In this document: piece by piece, positions 1 to 12,663 of the stretch
How positions within the stretch are numbered: the stretch's first letter is position 1
Layout of the letters: each line of letters begins with the position of its first letter
Origin: Salminus brasiliensis
Lineage: Eukaryota > Chordata > Actinopteri > Characiformes > Bryconidae
Assembly (NCBI RefSeq): GCF_030463535.1
Contig: NC_132879.1
Span: 35,388,425 to 35,452,424, forward strand
Direction of reading: 5' to 3'
DNA length: 64,000 bases
Position numbers and translations under genes: made by a program
The notes under the pieces: model-generated
The model's input: only the letters and a program-made list of their open reading frames with translations
What the model was told of the DNA's origin: nothing
The model's database searches: none

Positions 1-60
1 TGGCTGACTGCACACGTGTCGGAAGGGGAGTGTGTTGGTCTTCACCCTCACTAGTCCTCA
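1..60 (+). repeat. Fragment of a dispersed SINE-like repeat
   Basis: The stretch around 'cacacgtgtcgg' followed by 'cttcaccctcactag' resembles segments at about 28960-29030 and 36890-36930. Three related copies in one window indicate a dispersed element; only its tail is here because the window begins inside or just before it. Confidence 0.35.
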
Positions 61-394
61 TTCCCACACGTGTTAGCTAGCTAACATTAGCTGCTTTAAC
101 ATTAGCACAACTTTAGCATCCACACATTCAGGTAGCTTGCTAGCAAAATGCCTTATCTAGCTACCAAGTTCATTTATCCAGATACCGTCCTCGTCCACAT
201 CTTATTAACTAGTCCTAGTTTAATACAGAAGCACACAGACTACAAATCTTGTGATAGATCCTCTTCTTAAATACATCTTTTGAAGTTGCAGTTGTCATTG
301 ATGGAAAACAGGCAGAATATATAAAATTGGTCCATTATTAGTTATTTTACCTACTGACTAACAGACTGGAGACAATTATATAAACGATTTACAT

Positions 395-632
395 GGGTTG
401 TATACTCCACCCTCCAGAATCCTGCTGAAAAAGGCTCATCAAACCCCATGCTTGAGGTCAAAAGACCTTCAGAAAGGGGTGCTGGTGCACTGTTCTACTG
501 TGCAGTGCCTGAACTTCATGAAAGAACCATTAGAAGAAACCCTTTGCTGTCTCCTTACCTCAAATTTCATCAGAAAGTTTCAAAGGAACATCCAAACAAG
601 TCTGGTGGATTTTTGGAAACAAGCCCCGTAAA
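395..632 (+). mobile_element. Tc1-like transposase remnant
   Basis: Translating 398-631 and the overlapping frame from 448 gives pieces recognisable as the middle of a Tc1/mariner-type transposase of the kind common in fishes: a HERTIRRN-like segment, then a 'KFHQKVSKEHPNKSGGF' segment and a 'FWK' motif. Continuity needs a frame change, no catalytic aspartates are present, and there is no plausible start or end. It is a dead internal fragment. Confidence 0.55.
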
Positions 633-1534
633 AATAGAATTCTTATTTTTTATATACTATAATAATAAGGATGATAATAAAAAGAATATCTAATGTAATG
701 CTTTTTGGAAATTACGTCATATTTGTCCTCACTTAGCTTCTCACAGTAACAGACATTCTGACATTCTAACAGACAGTGCTTTACATGCTTTTCCTTTTTT
801 TTCGTATTACTAATAAATGTACAGTATGTACAGTGCTGTATGAAACCCCTTGGGCTAGTGAGAGTGTCTAGTGCTTCCTAGAAATGCGGGCCTATCGTCC
901 TTGGCCGTCTGTGTTTGTCTCTCAGGATTGCAAGACTGCAGTTAAGCTTCCTTCTTGTTTATCCTTAAACAAGCAGCAATTGTAATGTAATTCCTTGGGA
1001 AGTGGTTTCATCGCGATGGTTGAACGTAATCACTATTTACACCACGAACAACAACTTTTCTTTTTAGTGCGTTCAACACCAGGCAGGTCTCCACTGGCCG
1101 CGATAAAAGATAGCGATCCTTCTGTCCTCCAGTCATCGGTCCGTCAAGTTAATACGTGACTGACATTTCAGAGGCCGATTGTTTACCCTATGTAATCTAA
1201 CACTTTAAGAAGATACCGCTCAATTTATTTCAAGCTATCAATACATGAGTTTTAAATATCAACTGACTGACTGGGGAAGTTCCCCTTTCAGGTTTGCAGA
1301 GTGTAAAAGAGTAGATGAGCCGCGATAAAAGGGGCAGAGCAAGATTAGAGAAGCACGCTGAGATTACTGGCATTCAGCACCAGTGACTGACAGGAACTCA
1401 CAATGGACAACAGTCACTAAGAGTGGGCAGTCTGTCAGGAGAAGACAGTTAGAAACCCTGTACTGTATGGCATAACACAGCGTTCTGGGACTTATACAGT
1501 GTGCTGCTATACTGTAAGTCACCAAAACCAAAAA

Positions 1535-1566
<32 letters not shown>

Positions 1567-2640
1567 GTGTGTGTGCTTGTGTGTGTGTGTATGTGTGACA
1601 CTGGTATTGTTTCCTGCCTGCACTCTGTGATAAAATGTGGGGTTTGTGGGGCATTGTAAAACTTTCCCTTTCCTCACAGTGTGCTCCCTCATGATCAGAT
1701 GAAACCATAAATCAGACAGCTTAGCTTAAAGCCACAGCATTATTCAGTGTTGGCCAGATTGCTTGTAACGATATTCTTGAAACTTACAAGAATATTCAGA
1801 GTTCAGAGTAGAGAGAGAGCAACCAACGGGGGGTACCGGCTGTGGAACGAAAGAGCTCTACGGACGGGTGGCATTCTTTTAGAGATTGTCGCCTGGAAAG
1901 GTCTGCATATGTGATGCCAAGACGTTTAAAAAATAATGTAAATGTCTTTTATATGTGACCTGATCCTGATCTTTACTCTGATCCAGGAGTGAGAGTTTGT
2001 CAGTTGGTAAGGTTGCTAATAAAGCAGAATGATAAACATCTCCAGTCTGCCTTATGAAATTCACAATTAGTATAAAAGACAGGCTAGATCTCTGACTTCT
2101 GTGCGACACTGGCCCTTTAGTCATCGCAGAAATCAATCAAATTAGCAGTAGAAATAAGACTAAAGACTTTTATTTGTTCAAGCTGGAAGCCAGAGGTAAC
2201 AATTCCACTTCTTTAAATAGCATACCAGCTCATCACAACGTATAGCCTATCAGTTATTGTCTGGTCTAGACAGTAGTAAGAATGTCATTTTCAGTGTTTT
2301 CAATAGTTGTAATTATTTAGGTGTTTTGTTCAGTGCGAATCTTTTGGAAATCCCTTGCAAATTGCGTTTGCAGATCAGTAAAAGTCTATCTGTCAGTTCT
2401 GTCCAAAGTGTGGTAATCAGCTCGTGTGCATTCTCTGCACAAGGACGGTGCGGCCTTTTTTTTTTAATCTAGCCACATTTTTGTTGTGTCTATTTGCCAG
2501 TCAGGATTTATATGGCTCCTCACGTAGAGCATGAGCTGCCATTTTTACAGATACATCAAATGCTTCTGACTCAACAGCAATTACTTTCATACTGCCTATA
2601 ACTGGATTCCGAGTTAACACACAGGAAGGACTGTGGTGTA
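633..2640. other. Gene-free stretch with a (GT)n microsatellite
   Basis: No coding region or RNA gene is recognised. An imperfect GT/ATGT microsatellite lies at about 1534-1596; the antisense ORF over it is only the CA-repeat translation (HTHTHT). The rest is unique-looking AT-rich sequence. Confidence 0.6.
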
Positions 2641-2664
2641 CAGTTAGGTTTTGTAAAGCTTACG

Positions 2665-2840
2665 AGTGGCATCCCACAAGGGTCAATGCTAGGCCCAATC
2701 CTGCCTTCTTCTTCTATATACATAAATAACACTGCGTCGGGGATCATGAAGCGCAGTCTATATTTGTATGTGGAGGATGCTGTACCTTACGCTTGTGTTC
2801 ACTCCACAGATCAGGCCATTTCAGAAAAAGGAAGGACAGC
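2665..2840 (+). mobile_element. Degenerate LINE reverse-transcriptase fragment
   Basis: The plus strand reads SGIPQGSMLGPIL, then a SIYINN motif, then LYLYVEDAVPYACVHSTDQA. This is the order of non-LTR retrotransposon reverse-transcriptase palm motifs: the PQGS..GP motif, then the (Y/F)xDD box, degraded here to YVED. The flanks do not continue the polymerase, so this is a short dead remnant. Among LINE clades it looks more like L2/CR1/Rex-type elements than L1, but this is by eye. Confidence 0.65.
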
Positions 2841-3408
2841 TCTGTTGTCTCTTTCATTAATGCTGTGCAAAGGACTCACAGACGTCGGCACTTCAACGAG
2901 GTGCAATGCAATGGTTATAAAGATTGGTACATTTAGTAAACACAGAAAAGTAGACACAGAATTCATGCTTCCATTAAGTACTTTTGTACTTTTTGTACTT
3001 GTTTTGGTAGTAGTATTTGATTTGGTACATAGAAGTTACTGTGGTATCTATTTTAATACATTATGATGTACCTTATTTAATAAGAATTGTTATGCTTACT
3101 GTTGAGGACTGAATTTGACCTATGAGAAAGTACTGTATTATGTTCATTATTAACATTTTACATGCTGTATCACAGTTCTCTGATAGCTCTGCACTTCTGC
3201 GATCCTTGTGCACACCAGTGAAACAAAATTCAGAACACAGAACACATTTATTGAAATATGTTATTTACAATTTGACCTTTTTTATTTTGGATTTAATATC
3301 ATTATATTTTTCTATTTAAAAAATTGTTAACTGTTTTTTAATTACTCAATTTTCAGTTAGTTGTTGGTTTCATTAGATATTATAGTTTTATTGCCTTCAG
3401 AAGTGTCT

Positions 3409-3965
3409 TCCTGGCACTGATGCTCTGGTCTCAGCTGGGCTCATATCCTTAAAATAAATAAAATAAAAATAAATTGTATTAAATAAAAAAAAAAGAAAAG
3501 AAAAGAAATCATATCAAATTAAATTAAAACTTAAATTTAACATGCATTTTTTTCTGGCAGCGATGCTCTGGTCTCAGCAGGGCTCATATGCTTAAAATAC
3601 ATAAAATAAAAATAAATTTGATTAAATAAAAAATACAAATAAAAGAAATCATACCAAATTAAATTAAAATTAAAATTTAAAAAGCATTTTTCCTGATAGT
3701 GATGCTCTGGTCTCAGCTGGGCTCATATGCTTAAAATACATAAAATAAAAATACATTTGATTAAATAAAAAATTAAAATAAAAGAAAACATACCAAATTA
3801 CATTTAAATTTAAATTTAAAAAGCATTTTTCCTGACAGTGATGCTCTGGTCTCAGCTGGGCTCATATGCTTAAAATAAATAAAATAAAAATACATTTGAT
3901 TAAATAAAAAAATAAAAATAAAATAAATCATACCAAATTAAATTTCAATTTACATTTAAAAAGCC
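3409..3965. repeat. Four-copy minisatellite, unit about 139 bp
   Basis: The phrase 'gatgctctggtctcagc' recurs at 3419, 3562, 3701 and 3840, spacings of 143, 139 and 139 bp. Each is followed by an A-rich segment (AAATAAAATAAAA type) and 'cataccaaattaaatt'. The copies are very alike, implying recent or homogenised expansion. No coding potential. Confidence 0.9.
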
Positions 3966-4539
3966 ATTCCATGTTTGCTGAAAGTCTAATAAGTTTCAGA
4001 CAGGTGTTATTAATACTTGCCACACTGGCAATTGATCTGTTATGAGATTACTTTCTGTTGCTTTTTCTAATTGATTCCAGCTTGTTATTTCTAATGTGGT
4101 TTAGCTTGTATAGAAATACACAAATGTGATCACAAAGTTTAGTTCAGTTGAAGCCATGTGACTTAGCAGATGTTGGTGTTAATATTATCTGTGTGATGTT
4201 TGCTGATGAGACTCCCCTATCACCTGATCCCTGAAGACCTACGCTCGGGGCTTTTTAACCTTTTCTCTATTCATTCAACAGAGGTGGGAAATTCCCTGTC
4301 AGACTCCCACACAGTTTGATTATTTTCCTGCTCAAATCTCCATGATCTCAGAAGCTATTTCCCAGGTTTGGAAGACAATTTTAAGCAGGGAGATCACCAA
4401 GCTCTGCTGGACTCCTAACTTGATACACACTGATGGGCCAAAAATGATGTCTGTCAACAGAACTCCCCAACCCAACTAGGCATGAACTACACAAGATATC
4501 TAAAGATGCCCAGTGGTCTCAGGCACAAAAGCAATAACA

Positions 4540-5230
4540 GCACATGATTGGATTCTCATGTGGATTAAGATTAGGGGGGGGGGGGTTTGGAGGCCAGGGC
4601 ACTACCTTGACCTTTTTGTTCTGTTTCTCAAACTATGATCAAAGTCTTTATACAGTTTGACAGTGTGCATTATCCAGCTAAAATAAGCCACTGCTATCGG
4701 GACATACCACTGAGATAAGGTGGTTTACCTGGTTCACAACGATGTTAAGGTGGGTGGCACATCTATATTAATGCCAAACTTGCCACAAGCATCACACAGC
4801 CTCTGCTGGCTTTCCTTTTGTCCATTATGCATCCTGGTGCCAAGCTAAACAGTACAGACATACATAGGCGTCTATGTGATGTTTAGGAAAATGGGACTCA
4901 TTGGGCCAGGTGACCTTTTTCCATTACTCCAAGGTCCAGTTCTGGCAATTGCATGTATACTTGTAGGTGTTTGCGTCAGTGGACAAGGGTTAGCATGGGC
5001 ACTCTGACACAGTAGCCCTTTTGACGATTGCATTAATAAGCCTCAGGTCCCCAACACTCCGGGGACCACAAGTTTGTGGTTTGTTCGTGTGGTACCACTG
5101 CTGACCTGGAGTACACCAGAATCCTTCTTGATGCTCAAACACAGTTGTGTAGCCAAAATAATTTGGGCCTTGTCAAAGTCACTCAGGTCTTTACGCTTTC
5201 CTAATTTTTTTTTAAGGATTCAGGGAGACT
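4540..5230 (-). mobile_element. Probable degenerate DNA-transposon remnant
   Basis: The end of this stretch ('tgggccttgtcaaagtcact' followed by 'caggtctttacgctttcc') resembles the interior of a widespread teleost non-autonomous DNA element, read from the minus strand; a piece of what appears to be the opposite end of that element lies at 29656-29808. No inverted ends were identified and a 13-base G run (4574-4586) lies at one side. The assignment rests on memory of the repeat family. Confidence 0.35.
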
Positions 5231-5538
5231 ATTGTTATTCACATCACATGTGGTACATGGGGTGGAATGAAATTAAGATCTCAAGGTCTCAGTTACACCC
5301 AAAGAGCAATTACTGAATAAATAAAATAATAATAATTTTAAAAATCTAGAGTATAAGAAGGATAGACATAAATAGGAAAAAAATGGAAGAGCAGAGAAAT
5401 AAAAAAACAGTAGCACCAATGTAATAACAATATGAGATGAGTGTAGCAGCATGAATGAATTAATAGCACTAGCATAATAAAGTGTCCAAGTGTATGGGTA
5501 AAGTGTCGAAGTGTCCTCAAAAAGTACTATCTAACATA

Positions 5539-6924
5539 CTGTGGTGCTTAAAAGTTTGCAAACTCTTTAGAATTTTGTATATTTCTGCATAAATGTGACC
5601 TAAAACATTATCAGAATTTTCTAAAAGTCCTAAAAGTGGATTAGGGGAACCAAATCAAACAAACAAGACAAAAATATTTACTTGAAAATGATCCAGTATT
5701 ACATATATGTGCTGTGAGTGTGTGACCGCCCTGTGTATATAAACAGTATATGGTGTGAGTCCCTAAACTAAATGTTTCCGGTAACTGTTGATTAGTCCTG
5801 CACATCAGCTTGGAGGGATTTTAGCCCATTCATCTGTATAAAACATCTCGTACTGTGCAACGTTTGTGTGCGTTTCCTCTAATTAACTGCTTGCTTCAGA
5901 TCCTTACACAGCGTTTCCATTGGACTAAGGTCAGGACTTTGACTTGGCCATTCCAAAACACAAACTTTTCAACTCTTCTCTAACTGTTCTTTGATAGAAC
6001 AATTTGGGTGCTTAGGGTCATTGTCTTGCTGCATGACCCACATTATCTTGAAATTCAGATTCATGCCCAGACATTTTCTTTTAGTATTTGCTGAAATAAT
6101 TTAGAATTCATTGTTCCTTCAATAATGACAAGCTGTTCTGGCCCAGATGCAGCAAAAGAGGCCCAAATCATGATACTACCACCACCGTGTTTTACAGATG
6201 GGATAAGGCTTTTATGCTGGAATGCAGTGTTTTCCTTTCAGCAAACATAACACTTTTTGTGTGAACCAAAATGATTTATTTTGGTCTCATCTGTTCACAA
6301 AACATTATTCCAGTAGCCTTCTGGGCTGTCCGTGTGATTGGTGTTCTTTTTGGAGAGCAGCAGCTGTCTCCTTGAAACCCTGCCATGCACACCGTTGCTG
6401 TTCAGTGTTCTCCTGATCCTCAGGAACATTAGAATTAGCCAATGTGAGAGAGGTCTTTAGTTGCTTAGAAGTTACCGCAAAGTGTTACATGCTGTGCTCT
6501 TGGCGTGATCTTTGTTGGTCAGCCACTCCAGGGAGGGTCATAATGGTCTTGAATGGTCTGTCTGACTGTAGATAGGTGGAGTCCATACTCTTTAGAGATG
6601 GTTTTATAACCTTTACCAGCCTGATGTGCCCCAACAACCCTCCTTCTGAGGGCCTCAGAAATTTGTTCATGCCCCCCACTTATACCTGATTGTCATTCCA
6701 TTGATTGAAAACACATGACCCGACCTACAAATGATCTGATAATGGTAACTTACAGATATTTAATATTGAATCACAAAATAATAATATTTTCATTTATGTG
6801 ATTATTTCCATATGTGTTTTTTATTTATATATGTGTTTGATTCCCTTCTCATAGGAGTTTTAGGTCCAATTTTTGCAGAAATATAAAACATTTCAAAGGG
6901 TTCACAATTGTTCAAGCACAGCTG
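5539..6924 (-). mobile_element. Tc1/mariner-like transposon with terminal inverted repeats
   Basis: A nearly full-length element of about 1.39 kb. The left end (5539-5602, containing 'tatttctgcataaatgtgac') and the right end (about 6861-6924, containing 'gcagaaatataaaac') are imperfect inverted repeats of roughly 63 bp. Each abuts a TA dinucleotide (5537-5538 and 6925-6926), as expected for Tc1-family insertion. The interior encodes a broken minus-strand transposase (separate entry). Confidence 0.85.
5860..6680 (-). pseudogene. Tc1-like transposase, inactivated
   Basis: The minus strand carries a Tc1-type transposase in order. An N-terminal helix-turn-helix-like region lies near 6680-6500. 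The first catalytic aspartate sits in a TDET motif (codon 6289-6291), a QQDNDPKH motif holding the second aspartate lies near 6010-6035, and a SPMET motif with the third acidic residue has its codon at 5915-5917. A stop codon (6295-6297) interrupts the frame two codons before the TDET motif, and the N-terminal part needs frame changes. No functional enzyme can be made; a copy could only be mobilised in trans. Confidence 0.8.
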
Positions 6925-6926
6925 TA

Positions 6927-8490
6927 TATCCCAGACCCTGACATGCATCGTTGGTATGAGATAATAATGTTGTGGTTCTTTGGCGTAGGTAACAATAAAG
7001 GCATTATCATTCCTTGAACCACAAACCTCTTTTTTTGCCATGAAAAACTTATTTATGGTCTAGAATGCAAAGATACACCAACAACTATCGGCCAGCTACA
7101 TTTCCTTTCTGTGTTTTTTTCCTTGAACACCTGTCCTACAGACACGCATTTGCATTGAGTACTATTTCACAGCGATTATCCATATTTGCAGATTGTGTAT
7201 GTTGTTTTTGTATGTGAGTGAGTGCTCACACACACATGTGTGGGGTGTGTGTGTGTGTGTGCGTATGTGTGCGGCTTTCATCCTGCCAAAAGTATTTACA
7301 TTTTCCAGGCCAGGCTGGAGTGAGCATTTTATCTCCTCAAACAAAGAACCGCTTTCCTTCCCTTTCTTTGCGAGCTCTATTCAAAAGGCCTATTAATACC
7401 AAAGCCAATGTGGGAAGGTCTGTGTAACCACAATACACCCCCATGTTCAACTTCTTTATTTACTGCTGCCCTGTGAAAATACAAGAAGTTCCCAAAGTGC
7501 CCAGCACACCTCATGCCTGTATCAGTGAATGGGCTTTAGCTTTACCAGTAAAAATTATACCTTTGACTGCATATGGCTTACAGTTTGTGGGTGAGATTAT
7601 GGCTGGGCCGTTACAGTTGATGAAGGACGCCATGGAGGAAGCATATCTCATTTGTGTATCTTTATGGAAAACTGTGCTTTACCCTTTTCGAGTTCTATTC
7701 CACTTTCATTCATTTTTAGTTTATAACTCAGATTTCCTCATTTACCCTCTTAAAAAGAAAAATGGCTTCACATGGTTCCTTAAATGATGCCATAAAAGAA
7801 CCACTTTTGGTGTGTAATAGTGACAAAATAGAGAACAGAGAGGGTGAAGAATGATTTAAAGGTCTAAAAAACTTGATGTAAAGGTTCTTCACCAGTTTAA
7901 AGGTTCTTCACACACACACACATCTCTATTACAAACATGGGTAGTCATAGAATCAAAAGTGGTTCTTCATTGGCTTCATTCAAAGAACCATTTAAAGCAA
8001 GAATTTTTGATGACTGAACTTCTATACTTATATTTTAAATAACAGATGTATTTATGCTTTTTACTTGCTAATGTTGATTAAAATATCTATATTCTAACTA
8101 ATACACGGGCCAAAGAGCCTTACGGCAAATTTTCAGCAAGATCATAGGTCCACTAAATTCGAACAAGCTCACTAATTTCACGACCCAACAAGTGTATGTT
8201 TTAAGCACACATAAAATTAAAATGCAATAAAAATGAAATAAAAATAAATAAAAATAAAATTTTGTTCTAAAACACATTGAACATCACTTTAATTATCATA
8301 TATATATATATATAATTATTTTTGTAATTTTGCGAGAATTTACATTAGAGACTTAAATATTTTTAGTGAAAAGTTTTGTAAAACACTATATCCAAAATTG
8401 ATATGAATAAATATACAGCATTATTTTTTTAGAATAACACTTTTTATATGGCACTACATACCATGTACCTTCAGGGATGGTTAGTAAAGT
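6927..8490. other. Gene-free stretch with GT microsatellite and dispersed repeats
   Basis: No gene is recognised. A GT tract lies near 7241-7271. At 7770-7995 there are several copies of the phrase family 'aaagaaccacttttgg' / 'aaaggttcttcac', which also occurs at about 9170-9205 and 18680-18745. An AT microsatellite lies near 8298-8314. Confidence 0.5.
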
Positions 8491-8492
8491 AA

Positions 8493-8743
8493 TACAGTGG
8501 TGGCTCAGCGGTTAGAGCGCGGGCTATTGATAACCCGGGCTTGGCAAGCTGCAACTGTTGGGCCCTTGAACAAGGCCCTTTACCCTCTCTGCTCCCCGGG
8601 CGCTGGAGTTGGCTGCCCACCGCTCTGGGTGTGTGTGTACTCACTGCCCCTAGTTCACTAGTGTGTGTGTGTGTGTGTGTTCACTACCACAGTGTACACT
8701 GTACAGTGACAAATACGTGCACCATTACCTTTACCTTTACATG
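8493..8743 (+). mobile_element. tRNA-derived SINE
   Basis: The element starts with a tRNA-like head, 'ggtggctcagcggttagagc' (box-A-like), then 'gggctattgataac', a conserved body ('ttgggcccttgaacaaggcc', 'ctctgctccccgggcgctgg'), a GT microsatellite at about 8661-8680, and a 'tttacctttac' tail. The segment that would carry box B appears deleted between 'gataac' and 'ccgggc', so this copy probably cannot be transcribed efficiently by RNA polymerase III. Confidence 0.8.
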
Positions 8744-11700
8744 GAACGCTGATCAGGATACCAAAAAAAAAAAACCCTACAGTTACAGTAAAAAAAGTGA
8801 GTAATTGGATTACAGGTACATTTTAAAAACAGAGAGATTACCAACAGGATTACACTACAGCCTAATCAGGATCACTGATTTTACCGTGTTTGTTTCTAAT
8901 CGAGTGATTGTGAGAAGCTACTGTTGTTGTTCGTCGTGACTTTTTCTTTCTGTATTTAATGACACAAATAACGCCCCCCGGTGGAGAACCTTGGCCTTGC
9001 CTTCCATGTGCGCTGTGCTAAAAAAAAAAAAAAATTTAAGCAAAAAGGAAAAGAATATTACTGTCCAGTGTAAATTCTGCCTTCCATCAGTAAATATCCC
9101 CTCAGCTTTAAAGGAACATTTGAAGGTATAAAACTCACCATGAATCCATGTACATGTGTTTTTTGAGCGACACCATAGAAGAACCACTTTTGGTTCCATA
9201 AAAAACACGTTTATACTAGAGATGTGATCTTGAAATCGCTCAATTTTGGCTCAAAAAACATTTGTAGCATCTTTATTTTTAAGAGTGTAGCTAGACGAGC
9301 TAGCACTGCTGTATGATTAGCGGACAGCTGGACACTGTGTTGTGCTGAACAAGTGTATAGGTTTTTTATTGTGACAGTTTAGCAGTAATAGCATTAGTCG
9401 CAGTAACCTGTGAGCTAAAACTTATATATCTGCTAGAAAACAATGCATACACCAGCAAATCAGACCAACCCCACATCGGTATATTGACGTATAGTGAAAA
9501 TGATAATAAATGCTTATATTTATTTCTAATTAACTAAAAACAATTGCTGGCCTTGCATCCTGTGATCACCCTGGGTAGTCTCTGAACCCACTGTGGCCTT
9601 GATCAGGAGGAAGTGGCTAAGAAGATGAATGAATATATTAATGATCAATTTTAGAATTCATATATTTAAGCTTATTTAAGTCTCTTTTTTTGCATCATTT
9701 CATTTAAGAACACTGGGCTTCATGCACTCGTTCAACTATTCTGGAAATTTCATATTCAAATGTATGGTAAATAAGCCTTATTCCTTGGGTTTCTTCATAT
9801 TCGCCAGCCTTTCATAAATCAGGCCTATAATTATTATAACCACCTACATTAACCATGTACTGCTCTGCTCCTGGTTCATACAGTGTGAACGCTAGTGAAG
9901 GCTTTAGACAAGCAGAGTAGCTCTCTTTTCTCAGCCTCCTGGCCTGAAAAAAAGGCAACCAGACATGATAGACCATAAAGCAGGCTATTGTGGTGTTTCA
10001 CAAAGTACCAGTCTCTCAACAATCTCCAAAACCATGGACACATTCATGTTATTAACAGCTACGCTTATCTGTCCACACCTAATGAACATGCCAATCGGCC
10101 AAGGCTACCGTATGTGTATGTGCTCGGTGTCTGAAAGTACCTCATGAACACAGTCTCAAAACATCTGTATGCAGGGCATATTTAATGGAATCAAAGCAAC
10201 AAAAGAAGAGTATTTGATCGATACACCCACAGGAACCCTGAAGGTATAGAAGGTATTCATGCACGGTCATAAATTATTACCATGTTTTTTTAACAGGACA
10301 TAACAAAAACAAACAAACGAACAAACAAACAAACAAGCACATGAAGTGCTCGTTCCAATATTGCACATTATTCTGTACGTCATCAAAGCTATGACATGAG
10401 GTAACAGTTGGTGAAGCTAAAGAAAGAAAGGAGGGTAATCCTGTGAAAAACTGTCATCATCATCATCATCATCATCTATTGCTGATATAAATGGAAGGCT
10501 TCATCACAATTCATGTGGTGACCCACATAAACCCGTTTCACTATTTTCAAGAGGAATGACAGATTTTTCAATTCAATAATTTCACATGTCAGAGCAAGTC
10601 ATGTTTAATTACACTATGCAATTTTTTTTCCACCTCCCACCAAATGCAAATACAGTACTTGTCCAAAACCCCCCCATGGAAGCTGCTGTTAGGCCTGAGG
10701 GTATGGAAAGGTCATATATTATTACTGATGTTAACAAACAGGATTCCCAGGCAGCTAAGAAGTTCCAGATAATTATTGCACTCGTGGGGGATTCCCCCCA
10801 GTCTGAGAATTAGGAGCTGAAGAATGAATAATGGCTGGTGATGGCTCAGCAGGCCAGAGCTCCACCCTGGAAAAACTGGAACATAAAGGAGACAGGTTCA
10901 ACCTCAAGTGCAGTAGGCCAACGTAGGCTATCTGCCGCATATGTGCGGTGTGGCTGATTACCACAAACAATTATTTCTGATTATTTACCTGCATCAGAAA
11001 AGAAACAGTGTTGACTCAAAACGCACATGCCGGCTGATTGGCTTCTATATAGGTGTGTTTTGTAGCCCCCACTCCACTCCACTACATCTCACCCCTGAAC
11101 TGAGAAGAGCATGGGCTGCTCAGAGCCCCTACTGTGCAAGGAAGAGGGAAGATACAGGAACTGGCATATCTATTGGACAGATCGCTGTAAACAAGTTCCT
11201 CTTTTGAAAGCGCTGCGCAACAAACAACAAAACAATGACCAAAAAAAAAAAAAAAAAAAAAGAGTTATGATTGATAAAGAGTGAAAAGTTTAACTAGGAA
11301 AGCATTTACTATACGCTGGCCTCACATGTACTCAAATAGCAACTTTTCAAATACTGATAACTATCATTAAAGTTTAGTACATTGGCAGAATGATCTAAAA
11401 AAAAAAAAAAAAAAAAAAAGTGGTATTGCATCACTAGGCATTTTGCTTTTTAAAACAACTATATGAAGCCATGCCTTAATCATGAAAATGCTTTTAAATT
11501 AAACTATTCTTTTAACCTTGTACTAAAATGAAATGCTCAACACCTACACTGAAGGGCTGCAAGTTACTGTAAATAGCTTTAACCCTGCACGTAACCCCTT
11601 CGGCTAAGTGTTTGTTGCATTACCCGCATTACTATGTATAATACTCTCATAAATGTTACCAATACTGTTTCAAATCAAGGCATAGTGAGCAACAGCAAGG

Positions 11701-12244
11701 AATTAAATTAACATCAAACCAAAGCTCTAATTAAAAGGGAACTCCACCAAAATTTCAAATTTGTGGTTTTGACATGAAGAGGTTCATTGAAGAGAAACTT
11801 TCGGAGCCTTAACTTTTCGCTATAGTGATGAATGGAACCAGATGTCTGAAGAGGAGTTTAAAGCTACATCACAAAAAGCTATTACATGAAATGGTTAAGA
11901 ATACACTGCAAGATGCTCAAGACACTGTATTAGTGTAGTGCTGGGATAAACTCCTGCCCTATTCTTGTTTAACTAATAAGTGGTGGAGAGGTACATGCAA
12001 TACACTCATTTAACCATCACTGACATTATATGTAGAAAAGTCAGAAAAGACTGTAGATTCACCCCCTTTTTTACCAGGCCTCTGGTTCCAATCACCACCA
12101 CTGTGATGAAATCCAAGCTGGGAAGTTTCTCTACACTGCACCATGTGACATTCAACCACATGTCAGCAACTGAATTGTGCAAAATTAAAAATACAAAATG
12201 AAATTACTGCTGGAATTCCCCAGTTAACATAATCTGAGTTTGGA
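8744..12244. other. Gene-free stretch downstream of dnajb9
   Basis: No coding exon is recognised. It contains an AAAC-type tract (10305-10338), a CAT trinucleotide tract (10456-10477) and long A runs (8762-8774, 9021-9034, 11240-11260, 11398-11419). The dnajb9 3' untranslated region must begin at 12244 and run toward lower coordinates; I could not place its poly(A) site. Confidence 0.5.
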
Positions 12245-12663
12245 TCAGGAGCACTCTGTGTATGTGGTCACCATGTTTCCCCTGCGCTGAGTGACTGTCC
12301 TGCAGTGCTGCTGTCTGGCAGAACCCTGAAAGCCACTGCCAGTGTTACCAGAGTGTCCGTCGAAAGAGAACATATCTGCAAACATGTCATCAAACATGCC
12401 ACCGCCGAAAGAACTCTGAAAGTGCCTCCTGTGTCTTCTGTGTGCCTCCTCGTGGGACTGAAAGTGACTTTCAAAGTGCCTCTTATGCTGGGAGTGTGCC
12501 GGTTGTCCAAAAACATCAAAGTCTCTGAAAATGTCCTCAAAGTTAAAGCTGAAGGGTTGGTGAAACTGGCTGCCGCTGGCTTTTGTGCTCTTTCTGTTGA
12601 AAGGGCCACTCCTCATCTGATCATACTCTTGCCTCCTTTTGCTGTCGGACAGCGTTTCATATG
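12245..12663 (-). CDS. dnajb9: dnajb9 coding exon 2 (last exon), codons 73-211 and stop
   Basis: The acceptor is 'cctcag' on the minus strand (intron ends at 12664). The exon opens by completing an Ala codon and reads [20 protein letters not shown], the end of the J domain, followed by a Phe/His/Gly-rich region. It ends with the family-specific [19 protein letters not shown] and a TGA at 12245-12247. Confidence 0.95.

Noticed and set aside
2257..2472. 71-codon plus-strand ORF
   Set aside because: Short, low-information translation without context.
4574..4586. Long G run
   Set aside because: Simple homopolymer; other A and G runs in the window are similar and carry no further signal.
7443..7787. 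114-codon plus-strand ORF
   Set aside because: No similarity to a known family by eye and no splice or promoter context; likely chance.
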